A stretch of DNA of 64,000 bases from contig UBNV01000002.1 in assembly GCA_900466945.1 (NCBI GenBank), positions 33,501 to 97,500 of the forward strand, given 5' to 3'. The stretch comes from Hyphomicrobiales bacterium (GTDB lineage Bacteria; Pseudomonadota; Alphaproteobacteria; Rhizobiales; Rhizobiaceae). The translations under genes and the position numbers were made by a program. A model generated the notes under the pieces. It was not told where the DNA came from, ran no database searches, and was given only the letters and a program-made list of their open reading frames with translations. Of the stretch, positions 35,054-43,720 are shown piece by piece. The first letter of the stretch is position 1. Every line of letters starts with the position of its first letter.

Positions 35054-36711
35054 GAGACCCTCGCACAGATGCCGTCGAGCGGCCCGAGCCTGATCTCGCC
35101 ATCGACCACCGTGCCGCTTAGGCCGGGCATGGACAGGATCTCGTGTACGGCATGCCCGTTCGGCACCGTCAACTCCTGCGGCCCGCGCCGCAGGTTGAAG
35201 ACGAAGAGAAGACGTTCGTGGCCATGTGTCCGGACGAAAGCAAGCACGTCTTCATTGGTCGCGACGAAATGCATGTCCCCGTCGAGCAGTGCCTCGTGCT
35301 GTTTGCGGAAGGCGAGCGTGGCACGGTAATGCGCAAGCACAGAGCCCGAGTCCTTCTCCTGAGTATCGACAGCCAGCGACTGGTGTTCGACCGACACCGG
35401 CAGCCAGGGTTTCCCGGTGGAGAAGCCGGCCTGCTTCTTGCCCTTTTCCCAGACCATCGGCGTCCGACATCCGTCGCGCCCCTTGAAGGCCGGCCAGAAG
35501 CGGATGCCGTAGGGGTCGCGCAGGTCTTCGAAGGAAAGCTCCGCTTCAGGCAATCCCAGCTCCTCACCCTGATAGAGGCAGATCGAGCCGCGCAGGCTTG
35601 ATAGCACCGAGATCGCGAGCTTGGCGACGCCAGTCCGTTCTTCCGCCCGATGCATGAAACGGCTGACATGGCGCGTCACGTCATGATTGGAAAACGCCCA
35701 GCAGACCCATCCGTCCTTCACCTGTTTCTGGAAGCTGTCGACGCAGTGACGGATATGGCTAGGCGTGAAATCCGGCCCCAGAAGGTCGAATGTGTAGCAC
35801 ATGTGCAGCTTGTCGCCGCCGGACGTATAGGCCGCCACCGTCTTCAGCGAGCGTGCCCCGTCACCCACTTCGCCGACGGTGGTACGGTCGGGATACTGGT
35901 CGAGCAGCGCCCGGAACCGCTTGAGGAACTCGATATTCTCCGGCTGGGTCTTGTCGAAGAGATGGCTCTGCATGCCGTAAGGATTGACGTCGGGCGCATC
36001 GAGCCCCGCATCCTCGCTGTCGGGCACATGGGGCGGATTGTCCCTCAGCTCCTTGTCGTGGAAATAGTAGTTCACCGTGTCGAGCCGGAAACCGTCGACA
36101 CCGCGGTCGAGCCAGAACTTCACCGCGTCCAGCACCGCGTTCTGGACTTCGCGATTGTGGAAGTTGAGGTCTGGCTGCGAGGCGAGGAAGTTGTGCATGT
36201 AATACTGCTTGCGTACCCCGTCCCATTCCCAGGCCGGACCACCGAAGACGGAGAGCCAATTGTTCGGCGCGGTACCATCGGGCTTGGCGGCGGCCCAGAC
36301 GAACCAGTCGGCTTTCGCATTATCCCGGCTGGTCCGGCTCTCCTTGAACCAGGGATGCTGGTCCGACGTGTGTGAAATTACCTGGTCGATGATCACCTTC
36401 AGCCCCAGCCGCTTCGCCTCCGTCATCATCGCATCAAAATCGGCGAGCGTCCCGAACATCGGATCGACATCGCAGTAATCGGAGACGTCGTAGCCCATGT
36501 CGGCCTGGGGCGAGGTGAAGAAGGGCGAGAGCCAGATCGCGTCCACCCCAAGGGCCGCGATGTAGGGCAGCCGCTGGATGATCCCCTTGATGTCGCCGAT
36601 CCCGTCACCATCCGTATCCTGGAAGGACCGGGGATAGACCTGATAGATCACCGCACCTCGCCACCAGTCTGCAGTCTTGGAAGGTGTAGCTTTGGCGGGA
36701 GATTTGGTCAT
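35050..36711 (-). CDS. Alpha-glucosidase (GH13)
   Basis: A 553-residue GH13 enzyme that hydrolyses alpha-1,4 or alpha-1,6-linked oligosaccharides or sucrose-type substrates in the cytoplasm. Conserved regions are VIYQVYPRSFQDTDGDGIGD, the nucleophile Asp in DGFRLDTVN, the acid/base Glu in TVGEVGDG, and the FSNHDVTR transition-state Asp. It starts at 36711, just after AAGGA, the first residue of the conserved part; longer in-frame sequence to the right is the antisense of the glycosyltransferase. No agl transporter genes adjoin. Confidence 0.94.
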   Translation of the reverse strand: MTKSPAKATPSKTADWWRGAVIYQVYPRSFQDTDGDGIGDIKGIIQRLPYIAALGVDAIWLSPFFTSPQADMGYDVSDYCDVDPMFGTLADFDAMMTEAKRLGLKVIIDQVISHTSDQHPWFKESRTSRDNAKADWFVWAAAKPDGTAPNNWLSVFGGPAWEWDGVRKQYYMHNFLASQPDLNFHNREVQNAVLDAVKFWLDRGVDGFRLDTVNYYFHDKELRDNPPHVPDSEDAGLDAPDVNPYGMQSHLFDKTQPENIEFLKRFRALLDQYPDRTTVGEVGDGARSLKTVAAYTSGGDKLHMCYTFDLLGPDFTPSHIRHCVDSFQKQVKDGWVCWAFSNHDVTRHVSRFMHRAEERTGVAKLAISVLSSLRGSICLYQGEELGLPEAELSFEDLRDPYGIRFWPAFKGRDGCRTPMVWEKGKKQAGFSTGKPWLPVSVEHQSLAVDTQEKDSGSVLAHYRATLAFRKQHEALLDGDMHFVATNEDVLAFVRTHGHERLLFVFNLRRGPQELTVPNGHAVHEILSMPGLSGTVVDGEIRLGPLDGICARVS

Positions 36712-36802
36712 GGGCGGGTCCTTCGGCGGGAATCGATGTCGACAGGCGTCATCCCCTAGGCAACCGACTTGTGCCGGCAATGTCAAACGTCCTCGAAGAG
36801 GA

Positions 36803-36836
36803 CTGACATGAAGCTGTAATGTTCCCCACCCATAAG
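36803..36836 (+). promoter_or_regulatory. Pho box and -10 for the glycosyltransferase
   Basis: CTGACAT-GAAG-CTGTAAT at 36803-36820 is two 7-bp direct repeats with a 4-bp spacer, the form of the PhoB-binding Pho box of alphaproteobacteria. A -10-like CATAAG begins at 36831, ten bases after the second repeat, the spacing expected when PhoB replaces a -35. It is 81 bp ahead of the glycosyltransferase start, pointing towards it. Confidence 0.7.
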
Positions 36837-36900
36837 GCGCACAGAGCTTGTGAAGCAGAATCGCCGCTCCGGCGGCCGTTCGGATGAGGGCGGGCGCGCC

Positions 36901-37995
36901 ATGCCGAAACTGACCATCGTCACCGATGCCTGGCACCCACAGGTGAATGGTGTCGTCCGCTCGATCGAGACCACCAATCGCGAACTGAAGAAACTCGGCG
37001 TCGAGGTCTCGATGATCACGCCCGAGCAGTTCCGCAGCGTGCCCATGCCGACCTATCCGGAGATTCGCCTGTCGCTCGCCCTTCCCGGCCGCATAGGTCG
37101 CATGATCGAGGAACAGCAGCCGGACTATGTGCACATCGCGACAGAGGGACCGCTCGGCCTGATGGCCCGGCACTGGTGCCTGCGCAACAAGCGCCCCTTC
37201 TCCACCACCTATCACACCCGCTTCCCGGAATATGTGGCGGCCCGCCTGCCCGTGCCGCTCGCCTGGCTCTATGCCTTCGTGCGCTGGTTCCACAATCGCG
37301 GCGGCGCCTGCATGGTGGCGACCGAGAGCCTGCGGCGGGAACTGGCGGGCCGTGGCATCAACAACCTCTGCCTCTGGAGCCGCGGCATCGACACCGCGCA
37401 TTTCCACCCGCGCGAAAAGTCGGAGAAACCCTTCGGCCTGCCGCGCCCGATCTTTATGACAGTGGGCCGTGTGGCAGTCGAAAAGAACCTGCCGGCATTC
37501 CTCGATCTCGATCTGCCCGGCTCGAAGGTGGTGGTGGGCGATGGTCCGGCTCGGGAAGAATTGCAGGCGCGGTACCCCGGCGTGCACTTTACCGGGGTGA
37601 AACATGGTGAGGACCTGGCCCGTGCTTATGCCGAAGCCGATGTCTTCGTCTTCCCGTCGAAGACGGATACCTTCGGCAACACCATCCTTGAGGCGCTCGC
37701 CTCGGGCGTGCCTGTCGCCGGCTACCCTGTGACCGGCCCGATCGACATCATTCCGGCCGGCTCAAATGCCGGCGCACTCGACCACGATCTGCAGATCGCC
37801 TGCATCGCGGCCCTCCAGGCCTCGCCGGCGTCGGCCCGCAGGCTGGCCGAAACCTATTCATGGGAAGCGGCGACAGAACAATTCTTCGACAATGTCGTGG
37901 AAGCAAAGGAGCAGCGCCGCAAGCGTGGCTTGCGGCAGCGCTTCGGCACCCGCCCGGCAGAGCTGGACACCCACGGGCGCCCTGCCACAGAGTAA
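36901..37995 (+). CDS. GT4-family glycosyltransferase, candidate phosphate-starvation glycolipid synthase
   Basis: A 364-residue GT-B enzyme. The N-domain begins TIVTDAWHPQVNGVV, the glycine loop typical of GT4 lipid glycosyltransferases. The C-domain has FMTVGRVAVEKNLPAFLDL, the donor loop VGDGPAREEL, and the EX7E motif in FPSKTDTFGNTILEALASGV. This type includes Agt of Agrobacterium, which makes glucosyl- or glucuronosyl-diacylglycerol in place of phospholipids when phosphate is short. A good Pho box upstream supports that role here, but it is inference. It has no signal peptide; membrane association would be peripheral. It is divergent from alpha-glucosidase. Confidence 0.85.
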   Translation: MPKLTIVTDAWHPQVNGVVRSIETTNRELKKLGVEVSMITPEQFRSVPMPTYPEIRLSLALPGRIGRMIEEQQPDYVHIATEGPLGLMARHWCLRNKRPFSTTYHTRFPEYVAARLPVPLAWLYAFVRWFHNRGGACMVATESLRRELAGRGINNLCLWSRGIDTAHFHPREKSEKPFGLPRPIFMTVGRVAVEKNLPAFLDLDLPGSKVVVGDGPAREELQARYPGVHFTGVKHGEDLARAYAEADVFVFPSKTDTFGNTILEALASGVPVAGYPVTGPIDIIPAGSNAGALDHDLQIACIAALQASPASARRLAETYSWEAATEQFFDNVVEAKEQRRKRGLRQRFGTRPAELDTHGRPATE

Positions 37996-38005
37996 GCCGC
38001 CGGTA

Positions 38006-39433
38006 TCAGCGGCGGCGCTTACGGCCCTCGAACGGATTTTCACCCGCCTTGAAATGAATGCGAATCGGCACGCCCGGCATGTCGAAATCGGCGCGCAGAC
38101 CATTGGTCAGGTAACGCACATAGCTTTCCGGCAGGGAATCGGGACGCGTGCAGGAGATCATGAAGGCCGGCGGGCGGGCCTTGACCTGCGTCATGTATTT
38201 CAGCTTCAGGCGGCGACCGGAAACGGCCGGTGGCGGATGCTGGGTCGTCACGGCATCGAGCCAGCGATTGAGCTTGGCCGTCGAAATGCGCTTGTTCCAC
38301 ACCTTGTCGGTGTCGATGATGTTCTGCATGAGCTTTTCCAGCCCATAGCCCGTCTGGCCCGACATCGGCACGGCGCGAATACCGCGCGCCTGCGGCAGAA
38401 GCCGCTCGGTCTTCTCGCGCAGTTCCGTCAACAAGGCCTGCGGGTCGTCGACGAGATCCCACTTGTTGAACGCAAGCACCGCAGCGCGGCCCTCGCGCAG
38501 GCAGAGATCGACGATCTGCAGATCCTGCTTTTCGAAGGGAATGGTCGCATCGAAGACGATGACCACCGTTTCGGCAAAGCGGATGGCGCGCAGCGCATCG
38601 GCGACAGAGAGCTTTTCGAGCTTCTCCTGCACGCGCGCCTTCTTGCGCATGCCGGCGGTGTCGAACATCTTGATGGTCCGGCCGCGCCAGTCCCACTCGA
38701 CCGAAATCGAATCGCGCGTAATGCCGGCCTCGGGGCCTGTCAGCAGACGGTCTTCGCCGAGGAAACGGTTAATCAGCGTCGACTTGCCGGCGTTCGGGCG
38801 CCCGACAATCGCCACACGCAGCGGCTTGGTCTCGTCATATTCAGGTTCGGCCTCGTCTTCCTCGCCTTCGAGGTCGCCGTCCTCGGGAAGAAGGACATCC
38901 GTCTCGGCAACGTCCTCTTCCTCAGGGAAGGCACGCTCCTCGCCGATGGCCTCGACGATCGCGTCGCGCAGGTCGATCATGCCCTGGCCATGTTCGGCCG
39001 AGATCGGCACCGGCTCGCCGAGACCGAGCGTATAGGCATCGTAGAAGCCCGCATCCGAGCCACGTGCTTCCGACTTGTTGGCGACCAGCACCACGGGCCG
39101 GCCACGACGGCGCAGCATTTCGGCAAGCGTCTGATCGACGGGCGTCAAGCCGAACTTGGCATCGACGACGAAGAGCGTCAGATCGGCCTCGTCGATGGCC
39201 ATCTCCGTCTGCGCGCGCATGCGGCCTTGCAACGTCTCCGGCCCTGCCTCTTCGAGACCGGCCGTATCGATGATGGTGAAGCGCAGGTCCACGAGCTTGG
39301 CCTCGCCCGGACGGCGGTCACGGGTCACACCCGGGGTGTCGTCGACCAGCGCTAGCTTCTTCCCGACGAGGCGGTTGAAGAGCGTGGACTTGCCGACATT
39401 TGGGCGCCCGACGATGGCGACTGTGAAACTCAT
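38006..39433 (-). CDS. der: Ribosome-associated GTPase Der (EngA)
   Basis: A 475-residue essential GTPase required for maturation of the 50S ribosomal subunit. Two tandem G domains are clear: G1 [14 protein letters not shown] near residue 8 with NKSE-type specificity, then [16 protein letters not shown] near residue 210 with NKWD. They are joined by an acidic linker of about 40 residues ([20 protein letters not shown]) that is longer than in most Der proteins but usual in rhizobia. A C-terminal KH-like domain ends in a basic GRKRRR tail. It is convergent with the glycosyltransferase and lies downstream of the TPR gene. Confidence 0.97.
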   Translation of the reverse strand: MSFTVAIVGRPNVGKSTLFNRLVGKKLALVDDTPGVTRDRRPGEAKLVDLRFTIIDTAGLEEAGPETLQGRMRAQTEMAIDEADLTLFVVDAKFGLTPVDQTLAEMLRRRGRPVVLVANKSEARGSDAGFYDAYTLGLGEPVPISAEHGQGMIDLRDAIVEAIGEERAFPEEEDVAETDVLLPEDGDLEGEEDEAEPEYDETKPLRVAIVGRPNAGKSTLINRFLGEDRLLTGPEAGITRDSISVEWDWRGRTIKMFDTAGMRKKARVQEKLEKLSVADALRAIRFAETVVIVFDATIPFEKQDLQIVDLCLREGRAAVLAFNKWDLVDDPQALLTELREKTERLLPQARGIRAVPMSGQTGYGLEKLMQNIIDTDKVWNKRISTAKLNRWLDAVTTQHPPPAVSGRRLKLKYMTQVKARPPAFMISCTRPDSLPESYVRYLTNGLRADFDMPGVPIRIHFKAGENPFEGRKRRR

Positions 39434-39472
39434 GGGAACGCTAGCTTTCCGGCCTTTGAGGCCTTGTTGTTG

Positions 39473-40144
39473 TTACGGCGCCTTGCCGGATGCCTTGATG
39501 TTGTCGAGCATCATCTGGGCCCGATTGGCGACATTGCGCGGGGCTTCCGCGTCTTCGGTTACCTGTTCGAACCACTCGCGGGCACGGGGCATGTCGCCGG
39601 CCTTGTAGGCGGCGAGACCGAGAGCTTCGCGGGCGGCGTGACGCATGGCATTGGTCGGTGTCGCCATGGCCTCGACCATGGCCGAGACGTCTTCGTATGA
39701 GCCGGTGTCGACGAGCAGCCAGGCGGCGCGAACCTTGGCCGTGTTGCGCACGGCTTCCGGGATCGCGGCATCGTCGCCGATCGTCTTGAACGATGCAATG
39801 GCGCCGGCCGGATCACCCTTTTCGGCGAGAACCGAAGCGGCACGGAAACGTGCGAGGATGCCATAGGCACCGTAACCTTCCTGTTCCAGTGCCTGGAGGG
39901 CGGCTTCCGCCTCGTCGCGCTTGCCCTGGTCGGCGAGCGTGAGTGCCGCCAGGAACTTGTCGCCGGCATCCGAGGCCTGGGTCGAGTCCCAGTGGGTCCA
40001 GAGCCGATGGCCCGCCGTGCCGAGAACGATCACCACGGCGGCACCTATGATGAAGCGGCTGTAGCGCTTCCAGGCATTGCGCACCTGGTCGGAGCGGAGC
40101 TCCTCGTTCACTTCGCGGATAAAGCTGTCGTTCTGATCAACCAT
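39473..40144 (-). CDS. TPR-domain inner-membrane protein (YfgM-like)
   Basis: A 223-residue protein. After a charged N-terminal segment (DSFIREVNEELRSDQVRNAW) comes one membrane span (about residues 31-48, FIIGAAVVIVLGTAGH), then TPR_21-type helical repeats in the periplasm. This matches YfgM, the partner of the SecYEG/PpiD site. It is 39 bp upstream of der on the same strand, an arrangement seen across alphaproteobacteria and probably one transcript. Confidence 0.9.
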   Translation of the reverse strand: MVDQNDSFIREVNEELRSDQVRNAWKRYSRFIIGAAVVIVLGTAGHRLWTHWDSTQASDAGDKFLAALTLADQGKRDEAEAALQALEQEGYGAYGILARFRAASVLAEKGDPAGAIASFKTIGDDAAIPEAVRNTAKVRAAWLLVDTGSYEDVSAMVEAMATPTNAMRHAAREALGLAAYKAGDMPRAREWFEQVTEDAEAPRNVANRAQMMLDNIKASGKAP

Positions 40145-40252
40145 TCATACCCCCGGACAATGCCGGCCTTTCGATACAGTCTCATGCGTGAGCGGCCTTC
40201 TAGCCGATTTTTGCCCGCTTGTAAGGGGAAAACCGCGAAAAGCCCTGAGTGC

Positions 40253-40831
40253 TCACATGGCGAGCGGTGCAACCCCGATCAACAGTTTGTGCAGCCAAAG
40301 GAGGAACACGGCCCAAAGAACGATGCCGCCGACAACGGCCATGGCGTCGTAGCGCGCCGAAACGAAGGCGCGCGGCATGATATCGCCCGCCCGTTGGCGA
40401 CGCTTGTAGTTGATCCGAAGCACCACGCCCCAGGCGAGGAAGGCGACGAAGAGCAGCATCGAGGCGAGGTCGCCATTGGCGAGCAGATGGGCCAAAGCCC
40501 AGATCTTCACCGAAAGAACCATCGGATGTTTGGTCTTCACCGCGATATGGCCAGCCGGGATCAGGCTGGCGACCAGACAGATCATCGCAAACAGCATGAG
40601 CGTGGTCGTCAGGTGGTTCATGCCCGCGGGCGGGAACCAGAGATTGATGACGGGCGCTTGCGCATAACCCCAGATCAGGAAGACGAGGGTAACGAGGCTG
40701 AGAACCGAATAGAGCCCCTTCCAGCCGTTCTCACCGAACTTCTCGATCATCGAGAGACGGAAGCCGGGAGCGATCACACGCAGGAGATGAACACCGAGGA
40801 AGAGGATGAGACCGAGGATCAGAAACGTCAT
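40253..40831 (-). CDS. nnrU: NnrU-family integral membrane protein
   Basis: A 192-residue protein with about five hydrophobic spans. The NnrU motif set includes HLLRVIAP, GWKGLYSVLSLVTLVFLIWGY-type text, HPMVLSVKIWALAHLLANGD and the ISRRxQ-like cytosolic end. NnrU is linked to nitrite/nitric oxide reduction in some species and resembles isoprenoid-modifying enzymes; no denitrification genes are near, so the role here is open. It is separated from the TPR gene by 108 bp. Confidence 0.88.
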   Translation of the reverse strand: MTFLILGLILFLGVHLLRVIAPGFRLSMIEKFGENGWKGLYSVLSLVTLVFLIWGYAQAPVINLWFPPAGMNHLTTTLMLFAMICLVASLIPAGHIAVKTKHPMVLSVKIWALAHLLANGDLASMLLFVAFLAWGVVLRINYKRRQRAGDIMPRAFVSARYDAMAVVGGIVLWAVFLLWLHKLLIGVAPLAM

Positions 40832-40955
40832 GGAGGGTACCCTTTCGAGGAACAGGACCTAGGCATACTGGTCTGCGTCCCGAAGTTAAAGGGCGTTCAA
40901 AGCTTCGCCGCATTTGGATGGGACGGGAAGGCCCCGAAATGAGCATGAGTCCCCG

Positions 40956-41975
40956 ATGATGTTGCGTTGGTCCGCCGCCCTTTTCCTGTCGCTTGCAACC
41001 TGCGCCTCGGCCTCCGGCCCAAACGCACCTGCGACGAAGGGCCCGGGCGAGGACAGGCCGAAACAACTGCTGCTCGTGTCCTTCGACGGCGCGCATGACG
41101 TGAGGCTCTGGGCCCGCAGCCGCGACATCGCCAAGCGCACCGATGCCCATTTCACCTATTTCCTCTCCTGCACCACATTGATCCCGCGCGCTAGGGCGGG
41201 CGATTACAAGGCGCCCGGCATCAAGGCAGGCCGCTCGAACATCGGATTTGCGGCAAGCGTCGACGACGTCTCTGTCAGGCTCGACCACATCTGGAATGCC
41301 AGAAGCGAAGGCCATGAGATCGCCAGCCACACCTGTGGCCACTTCGACGGAAAAGACTGGACGAAGGCGCAGTGGCTCACGGAGTTCGAGGCCTTCGACC
41401 GTGTGCTCGCCAATGCCTGGAAAGACAATGGCCTCGCCGATCGCGAGCCTGAAGGCTGGGCGGACTTCGTCAGACACGACATCACCGGCTTTCGCGCGCC
41501 CTATCTTTCCGCCCCCGACAGTCTCTTCGAAGCAGAGCGCGAACACGGCTTCCGCTACGATGCGAGCGTCGTCACCCACGATCCGGCCCTTCCGGTGAAC
41601 AAGCGTGGGCTCGCGCGCTTCGGCCTGCCGCTGATCCCGGAAGGGCCGAAGGAACGACGCATCATCGCCATGGACTACAATCTCTTCATCCGCCATTCGG
41701 CCGGCATCGACCATCCGTCGAACGGCGATGAATTCGCGGAGCGCAGCTATGCCGCGTTCAAGAACGCCTTCGAGACCCAGTACCACGGCGACCGCATGCC
41801 TCTGCAGATCGGTCTGCACTTCGTCACCATGAACGGCGGTGCCTATTGGGCAGCGATGGAACGACTGGTGGCGGAAGTTTGCCCCCTGCCGGACGTCGCC
41901 TGTGTCACCTATTCGGAAGCGTTGGACATGCTGGACGAGCGGGATGATGCCAAGGTGACGCCCGGCGCGATGTGA
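40956..41975 (+). CDS. Polysaccharide deacetylase-like secreted protein
   Basis: A 339-residue protein with an N-terminal signal (about residues 1-22, ending CASA), followed by a NodB-homology domain. The metal Asp is in LVSFDGAHD, the His pair in SHTCGHFDG, and the catalytic-arginine region is TGFRAPYLSA. The late HFVTMNGG His completes the set. A role in deacetylating a cell-wall or exopolysaccharide sugar is expected, but the substrate is not known. The start at 40956 has no strong ribosome site; 40959 is an alternative. It stands alone, divergent from nnrU. Confidence 0.87.
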   Translation: MMLRWSAALFLSLATCASASGPNAPATKGPGEDRPKQLLLVSFDGAHDVRLWARSRDIAKRTDAHFTYFLSCTTLIPRARAGDYKAPGIKAGRSNIGFAASVDDVSVRLDHIWNARSEGHEIASHTCGHFDGKDWTKAQWLTEFEAFDRVLANAWKDNGLADREPEGWADFVRHDITGFRAPYLSAPDSLFEAEREHGFRYDASVVTHDPALPVNKRGLARFGLPLIPEGPKERRIIAMDYNLFIRHSAGIDHPSNGDEFAERSYAAFKNAFETQYHGDRMPLQIGLHFVTMNGGAYWAAMERLVAEVCPLPDVACVTYSEALDMLDERDDAKVTPGAM

Positions 41976-42041
41976 TCGCATGCCGCATTTACTTGCGCAT
42001 CGCGACACCCGATATGAGCGGGCGAAACCTCGGGGTAATCC

Positions 42042-42197
42042 ATGAAGATCCTTTTCCTTCTCGCCTGCGCCTGCGTCATCGCCGCGACGATCGGCGCCGT
42101 CGCCATCGGCCTCTCCCTCTTCACCCAGCCGGAAGCCTATGCAGGTCTCCAGGATGGCCTGAGATCGTCCGTTGAGATGGCGGCGCGGCACGCCTGA
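42042..42197 (+). CDS. Small single-span membrane or exported protein
   Basis: A 51-residue frame starting MKILFLLACACVIAATIGAV, which is a long hydrophobic segment, then LSLFTQPEAYAGLQDGLRSS and a basic end. A GGGG stretch lies just upstream of the ATG, and a strong terminator follows 27 bases after the stop. That supports a real gene although it is short. No family is recognised. Confidence 0.5.
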   Translation: MKILFLLACACVIAATIGAVAIGLSLFTQPEAYAGLQDGLRSSVEMAARHA

Positions 42198-42223
42198 CAC
42201 CCCGCCAGAATTATCTGAAAGAG

Positions 42224-42256
42224 AAAGGCCGCGCTGGTTTCCCGACGCGGCCTTTT
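42224..42256. terminator. Bidirectional terminator between the small membrane gene and bacA/sbmA
   Basis: AAAGGCCGCG pairs with CGCGGCCTTT around a 12-base loop. T runs appear on both strands (TTTT on plus, TTTC on minus), and it lies between convergent genes. Confidence 0.88.
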
Positions 42257-42282
42257 GTTCTGGCGTTCGATGTCTCATCGCC

Positions 42283-43563
42283 TCAGTAAGGGCGATCCGC
42301 CGCCAACTCGCCTGCAACAGCCTCGCGCTCCAGATAACGCTGGTCGATCGCCGGTAGCGGGTCGCCGTCGATGGCAGCTTCGAAAGCTGCAAGACGCTTG
42401 TGGATCGACAGGAGCTCGATGATCGTCGACCAGTAGCTGACGAGATACTGGAAGCTGTCCGTCACCTGGCCGAAGGCGGTCGCGATCTGTTGCCAGAGGC
42501 CCATGGTGATCTTGCCGGCAACGATGGTCGGAATGAGGATGAAGGTGAGGAAGATCGCGTCGAGCTGACCGTACGTGTACCGGGCGACGTTGAAATAGGT
42601 GTAGTGCCAGTACATGCGGAAATAGTTGCGCCGGACATTGGAGAAGAGCTCCCGCACTGTCACCGGCTCGGCACGATCCGCATTGTCCTCGCCGTAGACG
42701 AGCTCCTTGCGGAAAGCGGCTTCGACCCGCTGGTTCCTGAAGTTGAGGCCCGGCAGCTTGATGCCGGCGACCATGAGCAGGATCGTGCCGAAGGCGGACC
42801 AGAAGATGGCGAGCCAGAACAGCGCATGTGGCACCGCGCCGATGATCGGCAACTCGCTGACATTCTCCGACATGCGGAAGAGGATGGGCAGGAAGACGAC
42901 CAGAGTCATGACGGAGTTGATCAGCGCGACGCCAAGGCCTTCGAGGATGTTGGCGAAGCGCATCGTGTCTTCCTGCACACGCTGCGAGGCACCTTCGATA
43001 TGGCGCAGCTTGTCCCACTTGGACAGGTAGAAGTCGTTCATCGCATTGCGCCAGCGGAAGACGTAGTGGTTCGTGAAAAACGCCGTCAGGACCGAAAGCG
43101 TGACGCCGACCATGCCGATCTCGAGAAAGCGCAGCTGCAATTCGTAGAGCTGGCCGGCGGTGACCGTGCCGTCGCCGTTCAATGCCTTCTGGAAGAGGTC
43201 GAAGAAGGGGCCACGCCAGTTGTTGACCGCCACCGAGATCTGCACGCTGAAATAGGCAATGAAGATGATGAAGGCCGAACCCCAGATGGACCAGTTGGTC
43301 CAGGGGTGATCCGTGGCGATCAACTGCCATGCGACGCCGAAGATCAGCACGAAGATCGTGAAGTAGAGATAGAACCAGAGATTGTCGGGTGTGAAGAAGA
43401 AGGCGAGCCCGACAGGTGGCTGCTGCCCTTCAGCCAGCGGCGGCATGCCGAGGGCGGCACCGATCTGTGGGCCGACGGTATACCAGACGATGATGCAGAC
43501 GAGCGTCCAGAGCGCGGCGGAGGTGAAGAAGAGCTTGGGCCGCGGGAAGAAGGAATGGAACAC
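42283..43563 (-). CDS. sbmA: BacA/SbmA peptide transporter
   Basis: A 426-residue inner-membrane transporter of the SbmA/BacA family. It starts MFHSFFPRPKLFF as in Sinorhizobium BacA, and keeps HIEGASQRVQEDTMRF, NFRNQRVEAAFRKELVYGED, RRNYFRMYWHY and SFQYLVSYWSTIIELLSIHK. These match BacA. The family imports proline-rich and other peptides; in symbionts and pathogens it protects against host defensin-like peptides and affects very-long-chain lipid A. About seven membrane spans are visible. The ABC-transporter ATPase domain found in relatives is missing, as expected. Confidence 0.93.
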   Translation of the reverse strand: MFHSFFPRPKLFFTSAALWTLVCIIVWYTVGPQIGAALGMPPLAEGQQPPVGLAFFFTPDNLWFYLYFTIFVLIFGVAWQLIATDHPWTNWSIWGSAFIIFIAYFSVQISVAVNNWRGPFFDLFQKALNGDGTVTAGQLYELQLRFLEIGMVGVTLSVLTAFFTNHYVFRWRNAMNDFYLSKWDKLRHIEGASQRVQEDTMRFANILEGLGVALINSVMTLVVFLPILFRMSENVSELPIIGAVPHALFWLAIFWSAFGTILLMVAGIKLPGLNFRNQRVEAAFRKELVYGEDNADRAEPVTVRELFSNVRRNYFRMYWHYTYFNVARYTYGQLDAIFLTFILIPTIVAGKITMGLWQQIATAFGQVTDSFQYLVSYWSTIIELLSIHKRLAAFEAAIDGDPLPAIDQRYLEREAVAGELAADRPY

Positions 43564-43720
43564 GGGGCGGACTTTCTTCGCGAAAGAAGTAATGGGGACA
43601 TGCTGTTTCGCGGGAAACTAGGGCAGAACTGTGGGTGCAGCAATGGCCGTATCGACGGGTTACGATAATGTAATGGACGGTGCACAGAGAACTGTGATGC
43701 AGCCCCTGTTGCTCGCCTGC

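Noticed and set aside
36712..37605. Extension of alpha-glucosidase by about 298 N-terminal residues
   Set aside because: The extension is antisense to the glycosyltransferase, has no similarity to GH13, and a good ribosome site precedes 36711.
42400..43668. 422-codon plus-strand frame opposite bacA/sbmA
   Set aside because: The minus-strand frame is an unmistakable BacA/SbmA protein; the plus-strand product is a charged shadow.
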